Source: Adlercreutzia sp. ZJ141 | GTDB lineage: Bacteria > Actinomycetota > Coriobacteriia > Coriobacteriales > Eggerthellaceae | DNA length: 64,000 nucleotides | NCBI RefSeq assembly: GCF_011038965.1 | Contig: NZ_JAAKEB010000004.1 | Coordinates: 62,001-126,000 of the forward strand | Direction of reading: 5' to 3' | Shown: in pieces, positions 8,695 through 18,204 of the stretch | Layout: each line of letters begins with the position of its first letter | Numbering within the stretch: the stretch's first letter is position 1 | Program-made: the position numbers and the translations under genes | The notes under the pieces: generated by a model | The model's database searches: none | What the model was told of the DNA's origin: nothing | Seen by the model: only the letters and a program-made list of their open reading frames with translations

Positions 8695-8761
8695 GCACAG
8701 GCGTAAGGCACAAGGCCGCTTGCGCGGGCTCGATCGTGCTGAAATGCCGCAAGGTTGGTTG

Positions 8762-8781
8762 CATTAACATTAACATTAACA
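8762..8781. repeat. short tandem repeat (CATTAA)3
   Basis: Three perfect copies of a 6-bp unit ending in CAT, in the gap between the antitoxin gene and infA. It could vary in copy number. Confidence 0.7.
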
Positions 8782-8829
8782 TCTGCAACTAACCTTCAAA
8801 CTGAAGTCAGGTACTTCTCTCGTTTGTGC

Positions 8830-8858
8830 TTGCATGCTGCTTGTGCTTCTGGTACAGT
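8830..8858 (+). promoter_or_regulatory. probable promoter of the infA ribosomal operon
   Basis: TTGCAT (8830-8835), a 17-bp spacer and TACAGT (8853-8858), with TGG before the -10. It would give a leader of about 260 bases before infA. No gene is seen between 8657 and 9126. Confidence 0.6.
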
Positions 8859-9126
8859 ATCGCAGTCAACACCGACAAGGCGGTGGTGCTGCGTGTCTCT
8901 AACTCGGCACGCAAGCGCAAATACCTGGCGATCCCGCTTCGGCGCACTTGCGTAGCGAGGGTTGCGCGGCCTTAGTACCGCTGGCCTGACAAGCAGGTCT
9001 TTGAAACCAGCACCGCCGGTTCTCTGGTTTTGTGCGCTTATTTGCGAAAATCTCTTCCATAATTGAATCTCCTTTGCTAACATGCATTCTTGCTGTTTAC
9101 TGACCACTCGCAAGAAGAGGGATCCC

Positions 9127-9345
9127 TTGGCTAAAGAAGATGTTATTGAGCTCGAAGGCACGGTGCTTGAAGCGCTGCCGAACGCGATGTTCAACGTCGA
9201 ACTTGAGAATGGGCACAAGGTTTTGGCCCACATTTCCGGCAAGATGCGCATGCACTACATTAAGATCCTGCCGGGCGACAAGGTGACCGTAGAGTTGTCT
9301 GTTTACGATTTGAATCGCGGGCGCATCACCTACCGGTTCAAGTAG
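9127..9345 (+). CDS. infA: translation initiation factor IF-1
   Basis: 72 residues, the normal length for IF-1, beginning [19 protein letters not shown] and containing the OB-fold signature [21 protein letters not shown]-1 binds the 30S A site during initiation. The start is TTG at 9127 behind GAGGG; longer readings upstream would add a non-homologous tail. It heads the classic infA-rpmJ-rpsM-rpsK-rpsD-rpoA-rplQ cluster. Confidence 0.95.
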   Translation: MAKEDVIELEGTVLEALPNAMFNVELENGHKVLAHISGKMRMHYIKILPGDKVTVELSVYDLNRGRITYRFK

Positions 9346-9366
9346 CACGCGCGTTTCACGCGCACG

Positions 9367-9404
9367 AAGACGCTTTCGATCCCGCAAGGGCGAAGCGTCT
9401 TTTC
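9367..9404 (+). terminator. hairpin between infA and rpmJ, possible attenuator
   Basis: AAGACGCTT (9367-9375) pairs with AAGCGTCTT (9393-9401), followed by only a few T residues. It may partly terminate, or set infA level against the downstream ribosomal genes. Confidence 0.5.
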
Positions 9405-9524
9405 TGCGCCCCGATGCAGGCTTGTAGCCGTGAAGTCGTGGGGAGCAGCGGAAATGAAGGAAAACAACCGCCAGCGGCTGGGCGTTTAGATAGACGGAAA
9501 ACGCATAACCGAAAGGATGAAAAA

Positions 9525-9638
9525 ATGAAGGTACGCCCTTCGGTCAAGAAAATGTGCGACAAGTGCAAAATCATCCGACGCCATGGCAAGGTTCTCGTCA
9601 TCTGCGAGAATCCGCGTCATAAGCAGCGTCAGGGCTAG
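9525..9638 (+). CDS. rpmJ: ribosomal protein L36 (bL36)
   Basis: 37 residues: [19 protein letters not shown], then [18 protein letters not shown]. It is the zinc-binding form with C-x2-C, a further Cys and His. L36 is part of the 50S subunit. The ATG at 9525 follows GAAAGGATG. It is followed closely by rpsM. Confidence 0.97.
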   Translation: MKVRPSVKKMCDKCKIIRRHGKVLVICENPRHKQRQG

Positions 9639-9658
9639 GAAGAAAGAGGAGATAACCT

Positions 9659-10027
9659 ATGGCACGTCTTGTTGGTGTCGACCTTCCTCGCGACAAGCGC
9701 ATTGAAGTCGGCTTGACCTACATTTACGGCATTGGCCTGACCACTTCCAAGAAGATCCTCGCCGAAACCGGTGTCAACCCCGACACTCGCGTCCGCGATC
9801 TTACGGAAGACGATCTGCAGAAGCTGCGCGACTATATCCAAGAGCATGTGAAGCACGAAGGCGACCTGCATCGCGAGGTTAGCCAGAACGTGAAGCGTCT
9901 CATGGAGATCGGTTGCTATCGCGGCCTGCGTCATCGTCGCGGTCTGCCCGTTCGCGGCCAGCGCACCCATACGAATGCTCGCACCCGCAAGGGTCCCCGT
10001 AAGCAAATCGGCGGAAAGAAGAAGTGA
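9659..10027 (+). CDS. rpsM: ribosomal protein S13 (uS13)
   Basis: 122 residues, normal for S13: [20 protein letters not shown] at the start, the [17 protein letters not shown] signature, and a basic tail ending GGKKK. It sits in the head of the 30S subunit and contacts the 50S and P-site tRNA. AAAGAGGAG precedes the start; rpsK follows after 10 bases. Confidence 0.97.
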   Translation: MARLVGVDLPRDKRIEVGLTYIYGIGLTTSKKILAETGVNPDTRVRDLTEDDLQKLRDYIQEHVKHEGDLHREVSQNVKRLMEIGCYRGLRHRRGLPVRGQRTHTNARTRKGPRKQIGGKKK

Positions 10028-10037
10028 GGTAGCTTAA

Positions 10038-10436
10038 GTGGCAGCAAAGAAAAACGTGCGCACGCGCATCAAGCGCTCCGAGCGTAAGAACATCGCTGTT
10101 GGCGCTGCGCATATCAAGTCTACGTTCAACAACACCATCGTGAGCATCACCGATCCTCAGGGCAACGTGATCACGTGGCAGTCCGCCGGCACGGTGGGCT
10201 TCAAGGGTTCCCGTAAGGGCACGCCGTTCGCGGCTCAGCTCGCCGCTGAGAACGCCGCCAAGACGGCGATGGAGCACGGTCTGAAGAAGGTTGCCGTTTA
10301 CGTGAAGGGCCCTGGTTCGGGTCGCGAGACGGCTATTCGCTCGCTTCAGGCTGCTGGCCTCGAGATCGCCAGCATCCAGGACTGCACTCCTATTCCGCAT
10401 AACGGCTGCCGCCCCAAGAAGCGTCGCCGCAACTAG
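10038..10436 (+). CDS. rpsK: ribosomal protein S11 (uS11)
   Basis: 132 residues with a GTG start. Contains [33 protein letters not shown] and the C-terminal [16 protein letters not shown] typical of S11. It lies in the 30S platform. It is cotranscribed with rpsM and rpsD. Confidence 0.97.
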   Translation: MAAKKNVRTRIKRSERKNIAVGAAHIKSTFNNTIVSITDPQGNVITWQSAGTVGFKGSRKGTPFAAQLAAENAAKTAMEHGLKKVAVYVKGPGSGRETAIRSLQAAGLEIASIQDCTPIPHNGCRPKKRRRN

Positions 10437-10452
10437 AAGGGATCCGATAACC

Positions 10453-11049
10453 ATGGCAATCAATAGAACTCCGGTTCTGAAGCGCTGCCGTCAGCTCGGC
10501 CTCGATCCGGTTGTGCTCGGCTACAGCAGCAATAAAACCTCCAAGCGCGAGCCGAAAAGGCGTCGCAAGGAATCCGAGTATGGCATGCAGCTTCGCGAGA
10601 AGCAGAAGGTGAAGTTCATCTACGGCGTGCTCGAGAAGCAGTTCCGCGGCTACTACGAGAAGGCCAAGCGCATGCCGGGCATCACGGGTGACAACCTGAT
10701 GATTATCCTGGAGTCGCGTCTTGACAGCGTCATCTTCCGCCTGGGCTTTGCCCGCACTCGTAAGGAAGCTCGTCAGATCGTCACTCACGGTCATATTACC
10801 GTGAACGGCCGTCGTGTCGACGTGCCTTCCTTCCGCGTGAAGGCTGGCGATTTGGTGGCTGTTGCGCCGAAGTCGAAGGATCTGCTGGTCATCAAGAGCG
10901 CTTTGGTTTCCAACGAGCGTTTCCAGGTTCCGGCTTGGCTCGAGGTTGACATCGAAAAGCTGCAGGGCAGCGTTCTGTCTCTTCCGACTCGCGATCAGAT
11001 CGATTTGGAGATTCGCGAACAGCTTATCGTCGAGCTTTACTCGAAATAA
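10453..11049 (+). CDS. rpsD: ribosomal protein S4 (uS4)
   Basis: 198 residues. The N-terminal region carries a single cysteine, so it is the zinc-free form. The S4 RNA-binding domain includes [15 protein letters not shown] and [18 protein letters not shown]4 nucleates 30S assembly and commonly represses its own operon by binding mRNA; no S4 target was identified here. Confidence 0.97.
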   Translation: MAINRTPVLKRCRQLGLDPVVLGYSSNKTSKREPKRRRKESEYGMQLREKQKVKFIYGVLEKQFRGYYEKAKRMPGITGDNLMIILESRLDSVIFRLGFARTRKEARQIVTHGHITVNGRRVDVPSFRVKAGDLVAVAPKSKDLLVIKSALVSNERFQVPAWLEVDIEKLQGSVLSLPTRDQIDLEIREQLIVELYSK

Positions 11050-11078
11050 TCGCAGCATAGTAAGGAGGCTAATAAAGC

Positions 11079-12029
11079 ATGACAGAGTTCATGAGGCCTA
11101 CTGTAGAAACGGAAGAAGTCAACGATACGGTAGCTCGCTTCATTGTCGAGCCACTCGAGCGCGGTTATGGTTATACGCTGGGTAACTGCATGCGTCGTGT
11201 GCTGCTGTCGTCGTTGGATGGAGCGAAAGCAACCGCCATTCAGATCACTGGCGTGCAGCATGAGTTCACCACGGCCGAAGGTGTCATCGAAGACATCACC
11301 GACATCGTGCTGAATGTGAAGGGCCTGGTATTCTCGGCGCTCAACGACGACATCGAAGAGGCCACCGCGCATGTGTCCATCGAAGGTCCCTGCGTTGTTA
11401 CTGGCGCTGACCTTGAGGTGCCGACGGAATTCACGCTGGTGAACCCCGACCATGTTATCGCTACGGTTGCCGACGGCGGTCAGCTTGACATGACCATTCG
11501 CATTGGTGTGGGTCGCGGGTACGTTTCCGCCGAGCGCAACAAGCGTACAGAGGATCCCATTGGTGTCATCCATGTGGATTCGTTGTTCTCGCCGGTTCGC
11601 CGTTGCACGCTCAACGTTGCCGACACGCGTGTTGGTCAGCGCACCGACTACGACAAGCTGGTGCTCGAGGTTGAAACCGACGGTTCGCTGTCTCCGAAGG
11701 ATGCGGTGTGCCGTGCGGCCAACATCATCAACCAGTACATGGGCGCGTTCCTAAGCCTGTCCGACATGATGGACGAGGAAGAGGGCGAGATTCCCTCCAT
11801 CTTCGCTCCCGAAGGCCAGGAGTCGAACGCCGAGCTGGACAAGCAGATCGAAGACCTCGATCTGTCGGTTCGCTCGTACAACTGCCTGAAGCGCGCCGGC
11901 ATCCATTCCGTGCGCCAGCTCGTTGAGTTCTCCGAAAACGACTTGCTGAACATACGCAACTTTGGTGCGAAGTCCATTGAGGAAGTGAAGGACAAGCTCA
12001 TTTCCATGGACCTCAATTTGAAGCTTTAG
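11079..12029 (+). CDS. rpoA: RNA polymerase alpha subunit
   Basis: 316 residues. The N-terminal dimerisation domain includes ARFIVEPLERGYGYTLGN and RRVLLSSLDGAKATAI. The C-terminal DNA-binding domain contains LSVRSYNCLKRAGIHSV and LLNIRNFGAKSIEEVKDKL. It assembles core RNA polymerase and contacts UP elements and activators. AAGGAGG precedes the ATG. rplQ follows after 13 bases. Confidence 0.98.
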   Translation: MTEFMRPTVETEEVNDTVARFIVEPLERGYGYTLGNCMRRVLLSSLDGAKATAIQITGVQHEFTTAEGVIEDITDIVLNVKGLVFSALNDDIEEATAHVSIEGPCVVTGADLEVPTEFTLVNPDHVIATVADGGQLDMTIRIGVGRGYVSAERNKRTEDPIGVIHVDSLFSPVRRCTLNVADTRVGQRTDYDKLVLEVETDGSLSPKDAVCRAANIINQYMGAFLSLSDMMDEEEGEIPSIFAPEGQESNAELDKQIEDLDLSVRSYNCLKRAGIHSVRQLVEFSENDLLNIRNFGAKSIEEVKDKLISMDLNLKL

Positions 12030-12042
12030 GAGATAAAGGATC

Positions 12043-12645
12043 ATGAGGCACAATTACAAGGGCCGCAAGCTGGGCACCGACTTCAGCCACACCAAGGCTA
12101 TGAAGAAGAGCTTGGTTTGCGCGCTGTTCAAGAACGACCGTATTAAGACGATCGAGTCGCGCGCCAAGGAGATCCGCGGCGACGTTGACCACATCATCAC
12201 GCTTGCCAAGCGTGGCGACCTGCATGCTCGCCGTCAGGCTATCGCGAAGATGGGCGACAAGGAGCTTGTGCGCGAGATCTTCGAGAAGGTGGAGCAGGGT
12301 CTGTTTGCCGATCGCAATGGTGGCTACACCCGCATCATGAAGCTCGGCAACCGCAAGGGCGACAATGCTCCCATGGTTATCATGGAGTTCTGCACCGAGC
12401 CCGTTGCGAAGAAGGACGACAAGAAGGCTGCTCCTAAGAAAGTTACGCCGAAGAAGGTTGCTCCTGCTGAAGACAAGGCCGAAGAGGCTGCTGCCGAGGA
12501 AGCCGCCGAGGTTGCTGAGGACACCGAAGCTCCGGCTGAGGAAGCCGCTGCGGAAGCTGTCGAAGCCGAGGCTGCTCCGGCCGAGGCCGAAGAGGCTGCT
12601 GAGGAAGCAGAAGAGGCTCCCGTCGAGGAAAAGAAGGCCGAGTAA
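12043..12645 (+). CDS. rplQ: ribosomal protein L17 (bL17) with acidic Ala/Glu-rich tail
   Basis: 200 residues. The first ~120 are a normal L17 (MRHNYKGRKLGTDFSHTKAM, RGDLHARRQAIAKM, NRKGDNAPMVIMEF). A Lys-rich stretch follows, then about 65 residues dominated by Ala and Glu, which make this protein much longer than the ~115-130 residues usual for the family. The tail is probably disordered and exposed. It is the last gene of the cluster and is followed by a strong terminator. Confidence 0.95.
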   Translation: MRHNYKGRKLGTDFSHTKAMKKSLVCALFKNDRIKTIESRAKEIRGDVDHIITLAKRGDLHARRQAIAKMGDKELVREIFEKVEQGLFADRNGGYTRIMKLGNRKGDNAPMVIMEFCTEPVAKKDDKKAAPKKVTPKKVAPAEDKAEEAAAEEAAEVAEDTEAPAEEAAAEAVEAEAAPAEAEEAAEEAEEAPVEEKKAE

Positions 12646-12678
12646 GCTGCTTCTGGCGTTTCTGTCACAAGTAATACA

Positions 12679-12708
12679 AGAAAGGGTCCGCTTCGGCGGA
12701 CCCTTTCT
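12679..12708 (+). terminator. terminator of the ribosomal operon
   Basis: A 13-bp perfect stem, AGAAAGGGTCCGC against GCGGACCCTTTCT, closed by a TTCG tetraloop. The A/T ends make it potentially active in both directions. Confidence 0.88.
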
Positions 12709-12771
12709 GTTAGAATCTGCCTTCGTTGAAAAGGGCGGATGACGGTTCAAAGGCGTACGGGCGAGGTTGTA

Positions 12772-13629
12772 ATGGGTTTGAGCGTGCAGACATACATTCC
12801 GGGTTCAACACCGATGCATGCCCTCGACGCGCGGGTGAAGCTGGTGCTGCTTGCTGCCTATTCTGTTGCGCTGTTTCTGATACAAACATGGCTAGGCTTG
12901 CTGTGCGCGTTTTTCCTGCTCGCAGGCGCGATCGCTTTGGCAAAGTTGCCCGTGAGCCGCATCGCGGGCATGCTTGTACCGGTGTATGTAATTGTGTTGT
13001 TCACTGTACTGTTCAATGGCTTTGCGCTCGACGTATCCGCAGCAACCGACCGGGTTGTCGCATCGGGGCTGGCGGGCGTGTCTGCGGGTGTGCTGGCCGA
13101 CTGGCAGCCCGTTGTGCTTGTAGGGAACTTCGGCTGGTATCCGGCGGGTTTCGCTCGTGGTTGCTTTTACGCGGTGCGCATTGTGCTGTTGGTGGCGGCG
13201 AGTTTGGTGCTGTGCTTCACTACCACGTCAACAAAGCTTACCGACGCGCTGAACTCGTTTTTGAAGCCACTTCGATCATTCGGTGTTCCAACAGACGATG
13301 CGGCGATGATCTTCAGCCTGGCGCTACGGTTCATTCCCGTGACCGCCGAAGAGTTCACGCGCGTACGCGTGGCGCAGCTGTCGCGCGGGGCGAAATTCGA
13401 CGTAGGCACTCTCCAACAGAAGCTGCGTGCGTGGCAGACGGTGCTCATCCCTTTGTTTGTGGGTATGTTTCGCCGTGCCGATTCTCTGGCACACGCCATG
13501 GAGGCTCGCTGCTATGGCATGCCCGATGTTGCGCGCACAAGTCTTCACGATTCATCAATTCCGCTCGCCCACGTAGCCGCGCTCATTGCGGGGCTGCTTA
13601 CGTGTATCGCGCTTGCTCTGGTGTTTTAG
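12772..13629 (+). CDS. ecfT: energy-coupling factor transporter membrane protein EcfT
   Basis: A 285-residue membrane protein of the EcfT/CbiQ family. After an N-terminal YIPGSTPMHALDARVKLVL, several membrane segments follow. The coupling region contains the paired Ala-Arg-Gly-like elements VRVAQLSRGAKFD and MEARCYGMP (family AxARG/AxSRG motifs). EcfT links two ATPases (EcfA1/A2) to vitamin-specific S components. The ATG at 12772 follows GAGG; an in-frame ATG 33 bases upstream is less well placed. Many genomes have ecfA1-ecfA2-ecfT-truA after rplQ; here only ecfT is present. Confidence 0.87.
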   Translation: MGLSVQTYIPGSTPMHALDARVKLVLLAAYSVALFLIQTWLGLLCAFFLLAGAIALAKLPVSRIAGMLVPVYVIVLFTVLFNGFALDVSAATDRVVASGLAGVSAGVLADWQPVVLVGNFGWYPAGFARGCFYAVRIVLLVAASLVLCFTTTSTKLTDALNSFLKPLRSFGVPTDDAAMIFSLALRFIPVTAEEFTRVRVAQLSRGAKFDVGTLQQKLRAWQTVLIPLFVGMFRRADSLAHAMEARCYGMPDVARTSLHDSSIPLAHVAALIAGLLTCIALALVF

Positions 13630-13651
13630 AACGGAAGGGGAGCGCAGGCGC

Positions 13652-13719
13652 GACAATGGGGGCCAGATGTGACAAAAAACTCCGCCCTGACCCTACTGTC
13701 ACGTCTGACCCCCATTGTC
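13652..13719. repeat. 23-bp imperfect inverted repeat (REP-like hairpin) after ecfT
   Basis: Arms at 13652-13674 and 13697-13719 are reverse complements with two mismatches, around a 22-base A-rich loop. Core words are GACAATGGGGG and CCCCCATTGTC. There is no T run after it on the plus strand. It lies 23 bases past ecfT and could act as an mRNA 3' end, or be a dispersed palindromic element. Confidence 0.7.
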
Positions 13720-13834
13720 CGGGTGCGGATGTTTGAGAAAGTACGCGTCCAACCGCGGAACCGTGGGCATTCGGCTGTTTGAAGGCTCGGAGTTGTACAA
13801 AACGCTGTGTGCTCCGGCGCTTCGGGCTGCGTCG

Positions 13835-13843
13835 TGCTATGAT
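13835..13843 (+). promoter_or_regulatory. extended -10 promoter of eno
   Basis: TGC followed by TATGAT (13838-13843), 43 bases before the eno start. No -35 match at normal spacing. Confidence 0.5.
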
Positions 13844-13877
13844 TCTTCCAGTTGTTTATTCCGAACGTTCTCTTTAG

Positions 13878-15179
<1,302 letters not shown>

Positions 15180-15240
15180 CTCAAAACCAGTGCGGAAGCC
15201 CTGCCGCTGAGTAAAGCGAACGGGAACCAAAGGGGAAGAG

Positions 15241-15268
15241 GCGGCATCCAAAACGGGTGCCGCTTTTT
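15241..15268 (+). terminator. rho-independent terminator of eno
   Basis: GCGGCATCC (15241-15249) pairs with GGGTGCCGC (15255-15263, one G-U pair) and is followed by five T residues. Confidence 0.85.
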
Positions 15269-15424
15269 CTGGTGCGCTGAGTATTTCTCTAGAGCTGGCG
15301 CTTGCGTGCAGTTTGCCCCTGTTGCGGCGCACGCGTGCCGCCCTTGCGATACACTGTGCACGCGCGTTTATTCCGCGCGGTGCGAGACGAAAACCACGGT
15401 CAAGCAGGTACGGGGGAATGCATC

Positions 15425-16729
15425 ATGCCAACCTTAGCGGATGTCGTCGAAATTGCAGAGGTACTGGGAACCAAGGCGGTTTTTCCGGTGAAAGACCGCT
15501 GCATTGCCGTGCGCAACCGTCATTCCTCGTGCCATAAATGCAGCGAAGCGTGTCCGGCAGGTGCGGTGTACGCCGAAAAAAACAAGCTCGAATTCGATGC
15601 AGCGGCTTGCATGTCGTGTGGAGCATGCACGACTGCATGCCCGGTTGAGGCATTGGTGCCGCTGCTCCCCGACGATGAGACGCTGGGGCGCGCCGCGCGT
15701 ATCGTCGTTGAGGAAACGGGCGGCGTGGCGGTGTTCGCTTGTGCGCGCATTGCGTCGAAAGGCGTGGGTGATCCGGCGAAGTATGCCGAAGTGCCGTGTA
15801 TGGCGCGTATCGAAGAAAGCCTGCTGGTTGAGCTCGCCTCAGAAGGCGTTCGCGATATCGTGTTGGTTGACGGCGTGTGTAAGACGTGCAAGTATCGCTC
15901 GTGCGTGCCGCGCTTCGACGAAGTGGTGCGCACCGCAACAAAACTCATTTCCGTGCAGGGTGGCCAGGCTCGCATTTCGCGGACGTCGGAGTTTCCCGAT
16001 TGCGCGCTGGTGGACAACAAATGGGAACTGCTCAGCGAATCGCGTCGCGGCTTCTTCACGTCCATGGGCACGCGTGCGGCCGATGCGGCCACTGAAACAG
16101 TGAAATACCTGGTGGGGAAGAACCCCGAGAACCAGGTGCAGGAAAAGCTGCGCGATTTTCTTCAAATAACCGAAAGTGGCTCGCTTCCGCAATTCTCACC
16201 CGAACGGCGCGGACGCTTGCTCGATTCCATGTATGCCATTGGGGAAGCGGCGGCGCACGAGACAGCCGAGGCGATCGAGGCAGATGAAGCGGTGTCGTAC
16301 GTGGCCGACGAAGCGGCGGCGCACGAGGCAACCGAAACTACCGAAGCTATCGAACCAGCCGAAGCTGCCGAACCAGCCCGGCTCGAAACGAGGCTGTTCG
16401 GCTCGGTTGAGATCGACGAAGACAAGTGCCGAGCTTGCACTATGTGCACAGTGTTTTGCCCTACGGGTGCGCTGACGAAAAGTACCATCGCACCCGAAGA
16501 CGGGGTGGGAAGCTACCTTGAATTCTCGGCGTCAGACTGCGTGCAATGCAACCTGTGTGCTGATGCCTGCCTGAACAAATGCTTGACGGTGCATCCGGTG
16601 GTGTCGGTTGACGAGCTGTTCGATTTCGAGCCGCGGCTCATTCATCTACCCGACAAGCCAAAGAACAAGGGTATCGGGGCGGCGTTCCGTACTCCGAAAC
16701 CGTCATCGCGGCGACCGGTGAAGCAGTAA
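15425..16729 (+). CDS. multi-cluster 4Fe-4S protein with two bacterial-ferredoxin pairs
   Basis: 434 residues. N-terminal pair of 4Fe-4S motifs: CHKCSEACPAG and CMSCGACTTACPVEAL. A middle domain has scattered cysteines (FACARIA, PCMARIEESLL, GVCKTCKYRSC) in a pattern reminiscent of heterodisulfide reductase or MvhD-like redox domains. A Glu/Ala-rich linker follows. A second pair of motifs (CRACTMCTVFCPTGAL, CVQCNLCADACLNKCL) lies near the C-terminus. No signal peptide or membrane segment, so it is cytoplasmic and should carry four cubane clusters plus possibly a further centre. The start at 15425 follows GGGGGAA. It probably moves electrons between a cytoplasmic donor and an oxidoreductase; its partner is not evident from neighbours (eno, alr). 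Confidence 0.82.
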   Translation: MPTLADVVEIAEVLGTKAVFPVKDRCIAVRNRHSSCHKCSEACPAGAVYAEKNKLEFDAAACMSCGACTTACPVEALVPLLPDDETLGRAARIVVEETGGVAVFACARIASKGVGDPAKYAEVPCMARIEESLLVELASEGVRDIVLVDGVCKTCKYRSCVPRFDEVVRTATKLISVQGGQARISRTSEFPDCALVDNKWELLSESRRGFFTSMGTRAADAATETVKYLVGKNPENQVQEKLRDFLQITESGSLPQFSPERRGRLLDSMYAIGEAAAHETAEAIEADEAVSYVADEAAAHEATETTEAIEPAEAAEPARLETRLFGSVEIDEDKCRACTMCTVFCPTGALTKSTIAPEDGVGSYLEFSASDCVQCNLCADACLNKCLTVHPVVSVDELFDFEPRLIHLPDKPKNKGIGAAFRTPKPSSRRPVKQ

Positions 16730-16795
16730 CGAAACGAGTGCGAGTGTGTCAACGCGCGAACACGCGAGCAAAAAATGTGTAAGGAAGGTTCAACC

Positions 16796-18187
16796 ATGGC
16801 ACAAGACGATTTGCCCAATGGGTTCACAGGATTCGCCAACAGGAAGCCGGCCGGATTCGAGTCGGCGGCAAGTTCGATGCATCGCACCGCAGGTTCAGAC
16901 GCGTACAAGACGGCTATGAGCACGTTCGGCGAGACGTCTTCGTGGGGGGCGAACAACGCCTTTCAGTACGCACGCGATCATGCGCGTCCCGACGCCGATC
17001 AGGCGCCGGCGACGTTTGATCCCGACGAGCTGCGCGCTATCCCTGCGCTCGACCGGCGCTGGTCGTGGGTTGAAGTCGACTTAAATGCTATTCGCCACAA
17101 TGCGATGGCATACAAGCAGCGCATTGGTGCAGGTCGCAGGCTGATGGCAGTGGTGAAGGCCGACGCCTACGGTCATGGTGCGGTTCGCTGTGCGCGCACG
17201 GCGCTGAATTCCGGTGCCGAGTACTTGGGCGTGGCTACGGTGCAGGAAGCAATCGAGCTGCGCGAAGCGCTGGTGAACGCGCCGATTCTGGTATTGGCGG
17301 AGCCCCCGATAACGGCTATCCCGCTGCTTTTAGGCTACAAGGTTATGCCATCGGTTTACACGCCCGAATTCGCTATCGCGTATGCCGAAGCTGCCGATGC
17401 CATGGGTCTGCGAGCACCGTTTCATCTGGCGGTGAACACGGGCATGAACCGCATTGGCGTGCGCTACGACGAAGCGGTCGAGTTTATGATGCAAGTGGGT
17501 TTTCATCGTGCGCTCGACCTGGTGGGCACGTTTACGCACTTCGCAACCGCTGACCAGGCAGAAACGCTCGATTTCCAAATCCAGCTGAAGCGCTTTATCG
17601 AAGCGGTGGGGGCGCTTCGCGCGGCCGGCATTGACCCTGGCATCGTGCATAGCGCGAACTCGGCGGCGGGCATGCGCTATCCCGATTCGTTCTTCGACAT
17701 GATTCGTCTGGGTATTTCGCTGTACGGGTTCCATTCATGCCGGGAAACTCGGTCGATGGTCGACCTTGTTCCCGCCATGAGCGTGCATGCGCGTATTACC
17801 GATGTGCGTACGGTTCCCATGAGCGAAGGCGTAAGCTACGGGCTGAACTACCGCAGTCCCGGCAGCGTGAAAATTTGCACGCTGCCCATCGGATATGCCG
17901 ACGGGTACCGTCGGGGGCTTTCCAGCCGCGTGAGTGTGGTGTACGAGGGTCGGCTGTGCCGTCAGGCGGGAAACATCTGCATGGATCAGTGTATGTTCGA
18001 GGTGGACATGAGGTCGTCGGCACTGCGGCCGCGGCTCGACCCGCAGATTGGTGACGAGGTGGTGCTCGTCGGCTCGCAAGGCGACGCTTGCGTGACCATC
18101 GACGAGATGGCAACGCTTTTGGGAACCATTCCGCACGAGGTGGCCATCGGCTTCGGCTGCTCGCGTCTGCCCCGCATCTGGCGCTGA
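16796..18187 (+). CDS. alr: alanine racemase with N-terminal extension
   Basis: 463 residues, against about 370-390 for most Alr. The catalytic part begins near residue 83 (RRWSWVEVDLNAIRHN). The PLP lysine lies in MAVVKADAYGHG near residue 120, the second catalytic base Tyr in EGVSYGLNYRS, and the substrate region in GYADGYRRGL. It makes D-alanine for peptidoglycan. The start at 16796 follows AAGGAAGG. The extra ~80 residues are polar and look unstructured, with no signal sequence. The uracil-DNA glycosylase gene begins 17 bases downstream and folC follows, suggesting an alr-udg-folC operon. Confidence 0.93.
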   Translation: MAQDDLPNGFTGFANRKPAGFESAASSMHRTAGSDAYKTAMSTFGETSSWGANNAFQYARDHARPDADQAPATFDPDELRAIPALDRRWSWVEVDLNAIRHNAMAYKQRIGAGRRLMAVVKADAYGHGAVRCARTALNSGAEYLGVATVQEAIELREALVNAPILVLAEPPITAIPLLLGYKVMPSVYTPEFAIAYAEAADAMGLRAPFHLAVNTGMNRIGVRYDEAVEFMMQVGFHRALDLVGTFTHFATADQAETLDFQIQLKRFIEAVGALRAAGIDPGIVHSANSAAGMRYPDSFFDMIRLGISLYGFHSCRETRSMVDLVPAMSVHARITDVRTVPMSEGVSYGLNYRSPGSVKICTLPIGYADGYRRGLSSRVSVVYEGRLCRQAGNICMDQCMFEVDMRSSALRPRLDPQIGDEVVLVGSQGDACVTIDEMATLLGTIPHEVAIGFGCSRLPRIWR

Positions 18188-18204
18188 TAAGGGGAGGTTT
18201 CACC

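Noticed and set aside
8796-9251. Minus-strand open frame covering the infA leader
   Set aside because: Overlaps infA, has no ribosome site and no recognisable motifs.
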